A stretch of DNA of 64,000 nt from an uncultured Pseudohongiella sp. GTDB taxonomy: Bacteria; Pseudomonadota; Gammaproteobacteria; Pseudomonadales; Pseudohongiellaceae. The notes under the pieces were generated by a model, which was given only the letters and a program-made list of their open reading frames with translations, ran no database searches and was not told where the DNA came from. Each line of letters starts with the position of its first letter. Position 1 is the stretch's first letter. Below, piece after piece: positions 18,121 to 26,587 of the stretch. A program made the position numbers and the translations under genes. The stretch lies in the NCBI GenBank assembly GCA_951812715.1, contig OX638323.1, positions 1 to 64,000 of the forward strand, in the 5' to 3' direction.

Positions 18121-18299
18121 GTCCTTACTTTAGCAAGGACTGTTTCCTTGTCAAAAGTCGGCGTGTAATTCCTTCGGCGCCCCGATAAGGGATTAAGGTT
18201 TAAGTGTGAAGCCCGTTGTGATATAAAGCGTCGCGCCCGGCGCTGGGCAAAGCCGCGCCGGCGCAAGCAATATCAACTTAATGTCGCACACGCACCGGC

Positions 18300-18382
18300 A
18301 CATGTGTTCCGGGTGCTCCCTTCCCGACGGGACGGGAGTTGAGCCATGGGGTGTGTGGAGGCCTAACCCGAAGGAAACAGTT
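18300..18382 (+). promoter_or_regulatory. Structured rpsB leader (possible S2 autoregulatory site)
   Basis: The leader holds a strong stem (CTCCC with GGGAG around TCCCGACGGGA, about 18316-18340) and a second pairing of GGGT with ACCC spanning it, ending just before the AAGGAAA ribosome site. In gammaproteobacteria S2 represses its own mRNA through a conserved leader; I see a plausible structure but did not verify the conserved motif. The remaining 18121-18299 shows no gene. Confidence 0.35.
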
Positions 18383-19507
18383 ATGTCTGTAAGTATGAAA
18401 GAAATGCTGCGCGCTGGCGTGCATTTCGGTCACCAGTGCCGCTACTGGAACCCCAAGATGGAGCCGTACATATTCGGTTCCCGCAACAAGATTCACATCA
18501 TTAATCTCGAAGCCACGATTCCGGCGCTGGAAGCAGCCCTGAAGCAGGTTTCGGAATTCACGTCCAAGGGCAAGAAGGTGCTCTTCGTCGGCACCAAACG
18601 CGCGGCCGCGAAGATCGTTCGCCGGGAGGCGGAGCGATGCGAAATGCCCTATGTCAATCATCGCTGGCTGGGTGGCATGCTCACCAATTACAAGACCATC
18701 CGGGGCTCCATACGCCGGCTCAAGGAGCTTGAGGAACAGGCGCAGGACGGCACCTTCGATCGCTTGACCAAGAAGGAAGCGCTGATGCTGATCCGGGCGC
18801 GCAAGAAACTTGAGCGCAGTATCGGCGGTATCAAGGAGATGGGCGGATTGCCGGATGCCCTGTTCGTAATCGATGTCGAACACGAGCGCATCGCGGTCAC
18901 CGAAGCCAATAGCGTCAAGATTCCGGTAATCGGCGTAGTCGATACAAATGCCGATCCCGAAGGCGTTCAATACGTAATTCCCGGCAATGACGACGCCATT
19001 CGCGCCATCGAACTGTACGCTACGGCATTGGCCGAAGCTTGTCTTGAAGGCCGCAGGCGCGCCGCCTCGCTTGATGACGGCAGCGAGTTCATTGAAATCG
19101 AAGAAGAACCCGAACCTGAAGTCGAAAAGGTTCCCGCCCGCGTCAAGCGCAAGCGGACCATAACTGAAAAGACCTCGGAAGCGGAGATGGCGGAAGCTGC
19201 GGCGCCGGAAGCGACGAAACCGGAGACAGCGGAATCGGCGGTGGCGGAACCGGAGGCAGCGGAATCGGCGGCGGCGGAACCGGAGGCAGCGGAATCGGCG
19301 GCGGCGGAACCGGAGGCAGCGGAATCGGCGGCGGCGGAACCGGAGGCAGCGGAATCGGCAGCGACGGAACCGAAGGCGGCGAAACCGGCAGCGGCAGTAA
19401 CGGAAGCTAAAGAGGCGAAGGCGGTAAAACCGAAAGCGGGAACTGAAAAAGCCGCCAAGCCGAAAGCAGCCGCGGCAAAACCGGCCGGGAAAGCAAGCAA
19501 GAAATGA
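18383..19507 (+). CDS. rpsB: 30S ribosomal protein S2 with long repetitive C-terminal tail
   Basis: 374 residues. Residues 1 to about 233 are a normal S2 ([41 protein letters not shown]), needed for 30S assembly and S1 binding. The start at 18383 fits the family and has an AAGGAAA site; an upstream in-frame extension to 18281 is not S2-like. Residues 234-374 are an added low-complexity tail: acidic, then five 10-residue [10 protein letters not shown] repeats, then Lys/Ala-rich sequence ending KASKK. Typical S2 is about 240 residues. tsf follows after 25 bp, the usual rpsB-tsf operon. Confidence 0.97.
   Translation: MSVSMKEMLRAGVHFGHQCRYWNPKMEPYIFGSRNKIHIINLEATIPALEAALKQVSEFTSKGKKVLFVGTKRAAAKIVRREAERCEMPYVNHRWLGGMLTNYKTIRGSIRRLKELEEQAQDGTFDRLTKKEALMLIRARKKLERSIGGIKEMGGLPDALFVIDVEHERIAVTEANSVKIPVIGVVDTNADPEGVQYVIPGNDDAIRAIELYATALAEACLEGRRRAASLDDGSEFIEIEEEPEPEVEKVPARVKRKRTITEKTSEAEMAEAAAPEATKPETAESAVAEPEAAESAAAEPEAAESAAAEPEAAESAAAEPEAAESAATEPKAAKPAAAVTEAKEAKAVKPKAGTEKAAKPKAAAAKPAGKASKK
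19231..19380 (+). repeat. 30-bp tandem repeat (5 units) in rpsB tail
   Basis: Units begin at 19231, 19261, 19291, 19321 and 19351. The central units are essentially identical at DNA level; the last is diverged. Each codes ten residues, so unit gain or loss keeps frame. Confidence 0.9.
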
Positions 19508-19532
19508 GCGATTTTTCGAGGAATCAAGCCTA

Positions 19533-20405
19533 ATGGCACAGATAACGGCGAGCATGGTCAGGGAATTGCGGAAGCGCACTGGTCTGGGCATGATGGATTG
19601 CAAGAAGGCGCTGGTGAATGTCGCCGGCGACATGGATCAGGCGATCGAACACCTGCGCAAGGTAAGCGGCTTGAAAGCGGCGAAGAAAGCCGAGCGTATC
19701 GCTGCCCAGGGCGTGGTGCGGTCCCGGTTGGCCGAAGACGGTAGCCGCGGCGTACTGATAGAAGTGAACTGTGAAACGGATTTCGTGGCCAAGGACGATA
19801 ACTTTCTGGCCTTCGCGGAAAACTGTCTGGCCGCGGCGTTCGCCGAACCCGAGCTGGATGCGGCGGGACTGCTGGCTAGCGGGTTGGATAATGCGCGCGA
19901 GAAATTGATCCAGAAGATTGGCGAGAACGTCAATCTGCGCCGGGTCGCCCAGGTAACCGCGGATGCCGGCGGGATGGTAGGCGGTTATGTGCACGGCAAC
20001 CGCAAGATTGGTGTGTTAGTTGTCCTGAGCGGCGGCGATGAGAGCCTTGCGCGCGATGTCGCCATGCATGTCGCGGCGATGAATCCCCTGGTCGTGCGCG
20101 GCGAAGACGTGCCCGCGGATGTGCTCGCGAAGGAATCCGAAATCTATGCCGCCCAGGCGCGGGAATCCGGTAAGCCGGAGGCCATAATCGAGAAAATGAT
20201 ATCCGGGCGCCTGCGCAAGTTCGTTGCCGAGGTCAGCTTGCTGCAACAGCCATTCGTCAAGAATACCGATACCAGTGTCGGCGATCTGGTGCGAGGCGCC
20301 GGCGCCGATGTGATGCGGATCGTGCGCTTTGAAGCGGGCGAAGGCATAGAAAAGAAGCAGGAAGATTTTGCCACTGAAGTCGCCGCCCAAATGGAAAAGC
20401 TTTAA
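19533..20405 (+). CDS. tsf: Translation elongation factor Ts
   Basis: 290 residues. EF-Ts exchanges GDP for GTP on EF-Tu. The N-terminal UBA-like segment (ASMVRELRKRTGLGMMDCKKAL) and the core motif TDFVAKDDNF (residues 82-91), which contacts EF-Tu, are intact; the C-terminal coiled-coil and dimer regions follow (VSLLQQPFVKNTDTSVGD). Length is normal for proteobacteria. Confidence 0.97.
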   Translation: MAQITASMVRELRKRTGLGMMDCKKALVNVAGDMDQAIEHLRKVSGLKAAKKAERIAAQGVVRSRLAEDGSRGVLIEVNCETDFVAKDDNFLAFAENCLAAAFAEPELDAAGLLASGLDNAREKLIQKIGENVNLRRVAQVTADAGGMVGGYVHGNRKIGVLVVLSGGDESLARDVAMHVAAMNPLVVRGEDVPADVLAKESEIYAAQARESGKPEAIIEKMISGRLRKFVAEVSLLQQPFVKNTDTSVGDLVRGAGADVMRIVRFEAGEGIEKKQEDFATEVAAQMEKL

Positions 20406-20643
20406 TTTAGTCAGAGTTTCGCGCGGCACATGGACGCGCCGCCGGATTTGATGGGTGAAGGCAAGCGTTTTCGAAGCGTAGCTTCGAGCGCGGCCGCAAC
20501 GACACGGAGCTGCGCTCCGTGACTGGCGCAGGCCATTGAATCCGTGAGCAAAACAAAACCACGCTCGGTTTGCGGCAATGAATGATTCCAGGGACGGAAT
20601 TATTCAGAGAATAAAAGCCGGCTAGCTGAACGGAGAACCGCGA
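20406..20643 (+). promoter_or_regulatory. pyrH leader with repeated structured elements
   Basis: No gene. It holds a hairpin-like CGCGCGGCACATGGACGCGCC block (20418-20443), a copy of the dispersed element with stems GAAGC-GTA-GCTTC and CACGGAGC-TGC-GCTCCGTG (about 20455-20520), and a block with GAGCAAAACAAAACCAC at about 20527-20607. The first and last blocks recur before frr and uppS. Confidence 0.6.
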
Positions 20644-21381
20644 ATGCCCGCTAATCGGAATCAAACCGGATTGAGCGCCAGTTACCGCCGCATTCTGTTG
20701 AAACTGAGTGGAGAAGCGCTGAGCGGCGCCGCTGGTTTCGGCATTGACGCCGGAGTGCTGCGAAGTACGGCGGAACAAGTCGGCGAGGTTATCGAACTGG
20801 GCGTGCAGACCGGTATTGTCATAGGCGGCGGCAATCTGTTTCGCGGGGTCGGCGGTCAGGTCAGCGGCGTTGACCGCATTACCGGCGACCATATGGGAAT
20901 GCTCGCCACGATAATGAATTCCCTGGCCTTGCGCGACGCGTTGGAAAGCGCCGGCGCGCCAGCGCGGATTCTTGCGGCCACCGGCATCGCGGGCGTTGTC
21001 GAGCAGTTTGATCGCAATACCGCGATCCGCTATCTGGAAGAGGGCAAGGCCGTGATCTTTTCCGGGGGCACCGGCAATCCACTGTTCACCACCGATTCCG
21101 CGGCCTGCTTGCGTGGCATCGAAATTGGCGCCGAAATCATTTACAAGGCTACCCGGGTGGACGGCGTATACTCAGCGGACCCGGAACGTGATTCGGCAGC
21201 GGTCAAATACGATGCATTGGGTTATGATTCGGTGATTAAGGAGAAGCTGGAAGTCATGGATCTGACCGCGATCTGTCTGGCCCGGGACAATGGCGTGCCG
21301 ATCAGGGTATTTGACATGACCCGGGCAGGGGCATTGCGCGAGAATGTAACGGGCAAGCCAAACGGCACTCTCATTGAATGA
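20644..21381 (+). CDS. pyrH: Uridylate kinase
   Basis: 245 residues. Phosphorylates UMP to UDP in pyrimidine nucleotide synthesis; bacterial UMP kinases are hexameric and allosterically controlled by GTP and UTP. Motifs KLSGEAL, GGGNLFRG, DHMGMLATIMNSLALRDAL and GTGNPLFTTDSAA are all present, with the amino-acid-kinase fold intact. Start ATG at 20644 follows a GGAG site in AACGGAGAACCGCG. Confidence 0.97.
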   Translation: MPANRNQTGLSASYRRILLKLSGEALSGAAGFGIDAGVLRSTAEQVGEVIELGVQTGIVIGGGNLFRGVGGQVSGVDRITGDHMGMLATIMNSLALRDALESAGAPARILAATGIAGVVEQFDRNTAIRYLEEGKAVIFSGGTGNPLFTTDSAACLRGIEIGAEIIYKATRVDGVYSADPERDSAAVKYDALGYDSVIKEKLEVMDLTAICLARDNGVPIRVFDMTRAGALRENVTGKPNGTLIE

Positions 21382-21550
21382 AGAAGCCCTGTTTGTCGAA
21401 GCTTTCGCGCGGAACATGATGTGCGTAGTGAATTAAATGGTGCAATATATTGATTTGTAGGGGTAAACATAACCAAACTTTTGTTTTGCGCCAATTAAAG
21501 AATTGCAGGAAAGGAATTGTTCGGAGCACGCTTATTACCGGAGACGGGAG
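21382..21550 (+). promoter_or_regulatory. frr leader with copies of the shared spacer elements
   Basis: No gene. TTTCGCGCGGAACATGATGTG at 21403-21423 corresponds to the first block of the pyrH and uppS leaders, and about 21482-21523 (TTGTTTTGCG, then AATTGCAGGAAAGGAATTG) corresponds to their last block. The frr ribosome site lies just after it. Confidence 0.5.
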
Positions 21551-22111
21551 ATGATCGAGGAAATCATGCAGGATGCGGAAGAGCGGATGGGTAAAAGCAT
21601 CATCGCGCTGGAGAACGCTTTCAAGCGGATTCGCACCGGCCGGGCGCATCCGGCGATTCTGGAAAGCGTCATGGTCTCCTATTACGGAACGGAAACCCCA
21701 CTCAATCAATTGGCGGCGATCCATGTGGAAGAAGGCCGTTCGCTGCTGATCACGCCTTGGGAAAAGTCCATAATCGGCGATATCGAAAAGGCCATTCTCA
21801 AATCCGATCTCGGTCTGAATCCGTCGAATAACGGCGATGCCATTCGCGTGCCGATGCCGCCGCTGACCGAGGAAACCCGCCGCGAATGCGACAAACAGGC
21901 CAGGAGCGAGGCGGAATCTGCCCGCGTGGCGATCCGCAATATCCGCCGCGACGCCAACTCCGATATCAAGGAACTTGCCAGGGAAAAGGAAATCAGCGAA
22001 GACGAAGCGCGGCGCGCGGAAGATCGCATGCAGAAATTGACCGACAAAAATATCGATAGCGTCGAAACCGCATACAAGGCGAAAGAAGCCGACTTGTTGT
22101 CCATGCACTGA
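21551..22111 (+). CDS. frr: Ribosome recycling factor
   Basis: 186 residues from the ATG at 21551, which follows a GGGAG site; the open frame extends upstream to 21503 but the family starts here. With EF-G, RRF splits post-termination ribosomes. Features: three-helix-bundle protein with the conserved KRIRTGRAHP segment near residue 27 and the R-rich hinge region (PPLTEETRRE). Length equals the usual 185. Confidence 0.96.
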   Translation: MIEEIMQDAEERMGKSIIALENAFKRIRTGRAHPAILESVMVSYYGTETPLNQLAAIHVEEGRSLLITPWEKSIIGDIEKAILKSDLGLNPSNNGDAIRVPMPPLTEETRRECDKQARSEAESARVAIRNIRRDANSDIKELAREKEISEDEARRAEDRMQKLTDKNIDSVETAYKAKEADLLSMH

Positions 22112-22298
22112 TCGGCCGTTTGCATGGCGCGGGGAAGCTTTGATCTATCAAGTCTTCCGCGCGGCAAAATGGATTTGCCGCCTGGTTTTGGGGCGCAAGC
22201 CATGGAACCCGAGAGCAAAACAAAACCACCGCTCGTTTTGCGATAATGAGCAATTCCATGGAAGGATTTGTTCAGCAATATCAGAGTAAATCCGAGTA
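22112..22298 (+). promoter_or_regulatory. uppS leader with shared spacer elements
   Basis: No gene. A perfect hairpin GGCAAAATGGATTTGCC lies in 22155-22182. Then comes the block 22196-22275 with GAGCAAAACAAAACCACC and pairing arms CAAAAC / GTTTTG, flanked by CCATGGAA and TTCCATGG inverted arms. It is the best-preserved copy of the element also found before pyrH and frr. Confidence 0.6.
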
Positions 22299-23021
22299 AT
22301 GACATCCGGCCAATCCAAATACCTGCCTGAACATCTCGCCATCATCATGGATGGCAACAATCGTTGGGCCAAGGGCAGGGGTTTGCCGGTCAAGGCGGGA
22401 CACCGCCATGGCGCGGCAACGGCAAGGGATATCGCATTTTCCTGCGTGCGCCGCAAGATTCCCTGTCTGACGCTGTTCGCCTTTAGCAGTGAAAACTGGA
22501 TTCGTCCCGCGCATGAGGTGCAGGGGCTGATGGCGCTTTTCCTGTCGGTATTGCGGCGCGAGGAAGTGAACCAGTTGCACAAGGCCAATGCACGCCTGCG
22601 CTTCATCGGTAACCGCGACTCGTTTTCCGCGCGGATTCAGGAAAACATGGCGGAAGTCGAGGAATTAACCCGCAACAATTCCGGCACTCGGGTCACCGTG
22701 GCCGCGGACTACGGCGGACGCTGGGATATCACCAACGCCATGCGCCAGGTTGCCGAAGAGGTTCTTGACAGTGGTCTGAGCACAGATGCGATAGACATCG
22801 ATCTGGTGCATTCCTTCACCCAATTGAGTGACCTGCCTGAACCCGATCTCTGCATCCGCACCGGCGGCGAGCGCAGGATAAGCAATTTTTTGCTCTGGCA
22901 ATTCGCCTATACTGAATTCTATTTCACGGAACGGCTGTGGCCCGATTTCGACGAAATCGAATTACAGAAAGCGATTGACGATTTTGCCAGCCGTCAGCGG
23001 CGCTTCGGCGGACACGACTGA
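22299..23021 (+). CDS. uppS: Undecaprenyl diphosphate synthase
   Basis: 240 residues. Adds eight isopentenyl units to farnesyl diphosphate, making the C55 carrier for cell-wall and O-antigen synthesis. Catalytic Asp18 lies in IIMDGNNRWAKGRG; FAFSSENW and the C-terminal RTGGERRISNFLLWQ motif are intact. Normal length. cdsA starts 16 bp downstream. Confidence 0.97.
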   Translation: MTSGQSKYLPEHLAIIMDGNNRWAKGRGLPVKAGHRHGAATARDIAFSCVRRKIPCLTLFAFSSENWIRPAHEVQGLMALFLSVLRREEVNQLHKANARLRFIGNRDSFSARIQENMAEVEELTRNNSGTRVTVAADYGGRWDITNAMRQVAEEVLDSGLSTDAIDIDLVHSFTQLSDLPEPDLCIRTGGERRISNFLLWQFAYTEFYFTERLWPDFDEIELQKAIDDFASRQRRFGGHD

Positions 23022-23037
23022 TGCTGGCGGCGGCCTT

Positions 23038-23907
23038 ATGCTGAAACAGCGGGTCATCACGGCGATCGTGCTGATTGCGGTTACCAGCGCTGTCACCGTC
23101 TTGCTGCCGCCATTCTGGTTTGCGTTAGCGGTCAGCGCGGTCAGTCTTTCCGCCGGCTGGGAATGGAGTCGGCTTACGGGCTTGAACACGGTGCCCGCCA
23201 GACTGGGGTATGTGTTGTTGCTCCTGCTCGCCGGCGGAGCATTGTTCGCCATGCTTGGCATCGCGCCAGAGGCGCCGACGCCTGAACGGGGGAGCGCGGC
23301 GCTGGTGCTTGGCGCCGGCCTGCTTTTCTGGCTGGCGATCATTTTCATCCTGCGCGGCTATCCGGATAACCGCGACCGCTGGAACAGCGGCATTTGCGTT
23401 GGCGCGATGGGGTTGTTTGCCCTGTTACCGAGTCTGGTTGGCGTTGTCTATCTTAAATACGCGCTAACCGCCGGTTATCTGGTATTGGCGCTGGTGCTGC
23501 TGGTGGCAGCGGTCGATATCGCCGCCTTTTTTGTTGGCACCAGCTTCGGACGCCGCCGGCTCGCGTCGGCGCTCAGCCCGAAAAAATCCTGGGAAGGCGT
23601 CTGGGGCGGTCTCGCGATCTGTCTGGCGGTAGCCGCGGCGATGGCGTGGGCAATGCACCAATGGCTGCGACCGTTGCGAGTTTCGGATATGCTGCTGATA
23701 GCTGGATTGGCCTTGGTTACAACGGCTTTGTGCGTCATCGGCGATCTGTTTGAAAGCATGCTCAAGCGCAATCGCGACTCCAAGGACAGCGGCAGCCTGC
23801 TGCCTGGTCATGGTGGCTTGCTCGATCGGGTCGACGGGCTGCTGGCGGCGACACCGGCTTTCGTTCTTGGAATGATGGTCCTGCTGGAAGGAAACCTGAA
23901 CTCATGA
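23038..23907 (+). CDS. cdsA: Phosphatidate cytidylyltransferase
   Basis: 289 residues from the ATG at 23038; an in-frame upstream extension would overlap uppS. Makes CDP-diacylglycerol from phosphatidate and CTP in the inner membrane. About eight hydrophobic segments, then the family signature around residues 240-266 (SMLKRNRDSKDSG, LLPGHGGLLDRVDG) with its metal-binding Asp residues. The stop overlaps the dxr start (ATGA). Confidence 0.95.
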   Translation: MLKQRVITAIVLIAVTSAVTVLLPPFWFALAVSAVSLSAGWEWSRLTGLNTVPARLGYVLLLLLAGGALFAMLGIAPEAPTPERGSAALVLGAGLLFWLAIIFILRGYPDNRDRWNSGICVGAMGLFALLPSLVGVVYLKYALTAGYLVLALVLLVAAVDIAAFFVGTSFGRRRLASALSPKKSWEGVWGGLAICLAVAAAMAWAMHQWLRPLRVSDMLLIAGLALVTTALCVIGDLFESMLKRNRDSKDSGSLLPGHGGLLDRVDGLLAATPAFVLGMMVLLEGNLNS

Positions 23908-25094
23908 GCAGAAGCAAGGCCGTGGCGATCCTTGGCTCCACCGGTTCCATCGGCCGCAATACCCTTGAGGTTATCCGCGGGGACTCGGATATGCGGGTAG
24001 TCGCGCTGAGCGCGGATACCAATTGCGCGATACTTGCTGAACAATGCCGCGAATTCCAGCCGCGTTATGCGGTAATGGCGGATCCGAGCCGGGCCGGGGA
24101 ATTGCGCGAGCGGCTGCGGACCGCGGGAGCGGCAACTGAAGTGCTGGCTGGCGCCGCGGAACTTTGCCGTATCGCCTGCCTGCCCGATGTCGATACCGTG
24201 ATGGCGGCAATCGTCGGCGCCGCCGGGCTGGAATCCACCTTGAGCGCCATCCGGGCCGGAAAGAAGGTGCTGCTCGCCAACAAGGAGTCGCTGGTTATGG
24301 CCGGCGACCTGTGCATGGATCTGGCGCGCTCGACAGGAGCGCTGCTGATTCCGGTCGACAGCGAACACAATGCCATCTTCCAGTGTTTGCCGTTTTGCGA
24401 CACGGCGCTGGGGTCGGAGCAGACCAAGCATGTGAAAAAGCTGGTATTGACCTGTTCCGGCGGGCCCTTTCTGCGCACGCCGGCGGAACGGTTCGAGGCG
24501 ATTACGCCGCAACTCGCCTGCAACCATCCGAAATGGAATATGGGGGCGAAGATCTCGGTCGACTCCGCGACCTTGATGAACAAGGGTCTGGAAGTCATCG
24601 AGGCCTGCTATCTGTTCGATATGGAAGTCGAGTGCGTGGAGGTCCTGATACATCCCCAGTCGATCGTACACTCCATGGTGCATTTTGAAGACGGCTCGGT
24701 ATTGGCTCAGCTTGGCGCGCCCGATATGCGAATTCCGATCGCCTGCGCCCTGGCCTGGCCGGAGCGCATGCCGTCCGGGGCGGATACCGTGAATTTGGTC
24801 GCCGAAGAGGCGCTTGAATTCAAGCATCCGGACCTTGAACGCTTTCCCTGCCTGGGTCTGGGGCTGGATGCCGCGCGCCAGCGGGGACTGCGGCCGGCGG
24901 TGGTGAATGCCGTCAATGAAGTCGCGGTAAGAGCTTTTCTGGCGGGTAAATTGCCGTTTTCACGCATAGCAGGGCTAATCGAGTCAGTTTCGTCTAAAAT
25001 ACCTTGTGGCAAGGCCGACTCTCTAGCTATTATTCTGGAAGTTGACGGGATTGCCAGAACCTATGCTAACGAGTTGATTCATAAACGTATTTAG
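23904..25094 (+). CDS. dxr: 1-deoxy-D-xylulose 5-phosphate reductoisomerase
   Basis: 396 residues. Second step of the MEP isoprenoid pathway, converting DXP to MEP with NADPH. GSTGSIG (NADPH site), ANKESLV, VDSEHNAIFQ (metal and substrate site), HPKWNMG and SVDSATLMNKGLE are all present. Four-base overlap with cdsA indicates translational coupling. ispD and ispF of the same pathway lie at 45.8-47.0 kb. Confidence 0.97.
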   Translation: MSRSKAVAILGSTGSIGRNTLEVIRGDSDMRVVALSADTNCAILAEQCREFQPRYAVMADPSRAGELRERLRTAGAATEVLAGAAELCRIACLPDVDTVMAAIVGAAGLESTLSAIRAGKKVLLANKESLVMAGDLCMDLARSTGALLIPVDSEHNAIFQCLPFCDTALGSEQTKHVKKLVLTCSGGPFLRTPAERFEAITPQLACNHPKWNMGAKISVDSATLMNKGLEVIEACYLFDMEVECVEVLIHPQSIVHSMVHFEDGSVLAQLGAPDMRIPIACALAWPERMPSGADTVNLVAEEALEFKHPDLERFPCLGLGLDAARQRGLRPAVVNAVNEVAVRAFLAGKLPFSRIAGLIESVSSKIPCGKADSLAIILEVDGIARTYANELIHKRI

Positions 25095-25144
25095 CTGTTT
25101 GTAGCAATCCGAAAACGGGCGCGGGAGGCACTGGAAAGGAGACT

Positions 25145-26533
25145 ATGGCGGATTTCCTGATAGCAATATTGGCATTGCTGGTCACCTTGGGAATTCTGGT
25201 GACCTTCCACGAATACGGTCATTTCTGGGTGGCGCGGCGGTGTGGCGTGAAGGTGCTGCGATTTTCCGTCGGTTTCGGCAATCCGCTGAAAAGCTGGATC
25301 GGCAAGGATGGCACCGAATACGCTATCGCTCCGATTCCGTTGGGCGGCTACGTCAAGATGCAGGGAATGGAGGACACCTCCCTGGTTGACCCAGCTTCCG
25401 TGCCAGACTCCGAGCGCAATAGCTCTTTCGCCTGCAAGCCGCTATGGCAGCGCGCCGCCATCGTAGCCGCCGGGCCAGGCGCCAATTTGTTGCTGGCCTT
25501 CATCATCTTCTGGCTGATTAATATCAGTTTCGGCAACACCGGCATTGCTCCCGTGGTGCGGGACGTGGTGGAGGATTCTCCGGCGCAGTTGGCCGGATTG
25601 CGGGTCGGAGACCGCATTCTGGCGGTAAATGGCCGCGACACCGCTACCTGGCGGGAAGTGAATATGCAATTGCTGTCGCGATTGGGCGAAACCGGCGAAA
25701 TCGCCTTGAACATAGCGCCTGCTTCAGGCGCCCGGCCGATGACTGTCGGCATACCCGTGGAAGCCTGGCTGAGCGCCGACACCGAACCACGGCCGGTGTC
25801 GGATCTGGGTATCGTGGAACTGCTGGTGCCCGCGCGCATCGGGCTGGTCGAGGCAGGCGCGCCAGCCGCTGTCGGTGGACTGCGGGAAAACGATCTCGTC
25901 GTAGCCGCGGGCGGTCTTCCCGTGCGCGATTGGTCGCATTGGGTGCGCATTATCCGGGCCAATCCGGAACTTGATCTGAATGTCGTGGTCGAAAGAGCAG
26001 GCGCCACGACGGAATTGCTGTTGCGGCCCGAAGCCATCACCGCTGAAGATGGTTCCGTCCATGGCAGAATTGGCGCCGGCGTGGCGAGCGTAAGACCGCT
26101 TGATCTGCTGCCGCCGGACGCGGTGCTGGAATTCCGCTATGGGTTGCTGGGCGCCGTTGGGCCAGCCCTGTCGGAAACCTGGGACAAGTCGTTGTTCGTG
26201 CTCGATTCCATCCGGAAAATGTTGGTGGGGCTGATATCGGTGGAACATATCAGCGGACCGATCACGATTGCCCAGGTGGCCGGAGAAACCGCCACCATCG
26301 GCCTGGAAACCTATTTGGGATTTCTGGCGCTGTTGAGCATATCGATCGCGATACTCAACCTGTTGCCGATTCCCATGCTGGATGGCGGCCACCTGTTTTT
26401 CTTTCTGGTGGAAGCGGTGATCAGGCGGCCTTTGCCGGAAGCTTTGCAAGCCTGGAGCCTGCGCTTCGGCATGGCTATGGTGCTGGGGATAATGGTGCTA
26501 GCTTTCTATAATGATTTCAATCGCCTGCTTTGA
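25145..26533 (+). CDS. rseP: Site-2 intramembrane zinc protease RseP
   Basis: 462 residues. Cleaves anti-sigma factors in the membrane during envelope stress. HEYGH at residues 22-26 and the MLDGG motif around Asp413 form the zinc site; two PDZ-like domains lie between (about residues 115-290, VRDVVEDSPAQLAGLRVGDRI marks the first). Four membrane segments are expected. A strong GGAAAGGAG site precedes the ATG. Its place before bamA is the usual sigma-E linked cluster. Confidence 0.96.
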   Translation: MADFLIAILALLVTLGILVTFHEYGHFWVARRCGVKVLRFSVGFGNPLKSWIGKDGTEYAIAPIPLGGYVKMQGMEDTSLVDPASVPDSERNSSFACKPLWQRAAIVAAGPGANLLLAFIIFWLINISFGNTGIAPVVRDVVEDSPAQLAGLRVGDRILAVNGRDTATWREVNMQLLSRLGETGEIALNIAPASGARPMTVGIPVEAWLSADTEPRPVSDLGIVELLVPARIGLVEAGAPAAVGGLRENDLVVAAGGLPVRDWSHWVRIIRANPELDLNVVVERAGATTELLLRPEAITAEDGSVHGRIGAGVASVRPLDLLPPDAVLEFRYGLLGAVGPALSETWDKSLFVLDSIRKMLVGLISVEHISGPITIAQVAGETATIGLETYLGFLALLSISIAILNLLPIPMLDGGHLFFFLVEAVIRRPLPEALQAWSLRFGMAMVLGIMVLAFYNDFNRLL

Positions 26534-26587
26534 AGACCACGAATTTCCGCAACATAACCATCGACAGGATCTGAACCAGTCATAATT

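Noticed and set aside
18281..18382. Upstream start for rpsB
   Set aside because: The added residues are not S2-like and cover a structured leader; ATG 18383 has a good ribosome site.
18278..19633. 451-codon minus-strand frame opposite rpsB
   Set aside because: Arg/Phe-rich shadow of the S2 gene and its GC-rich repeats; the plus strand is certain.
22975..23037. Upstream start for cdsA
   Set aside because: It would overlap uppS by 47 bp and add residues not found in the family.
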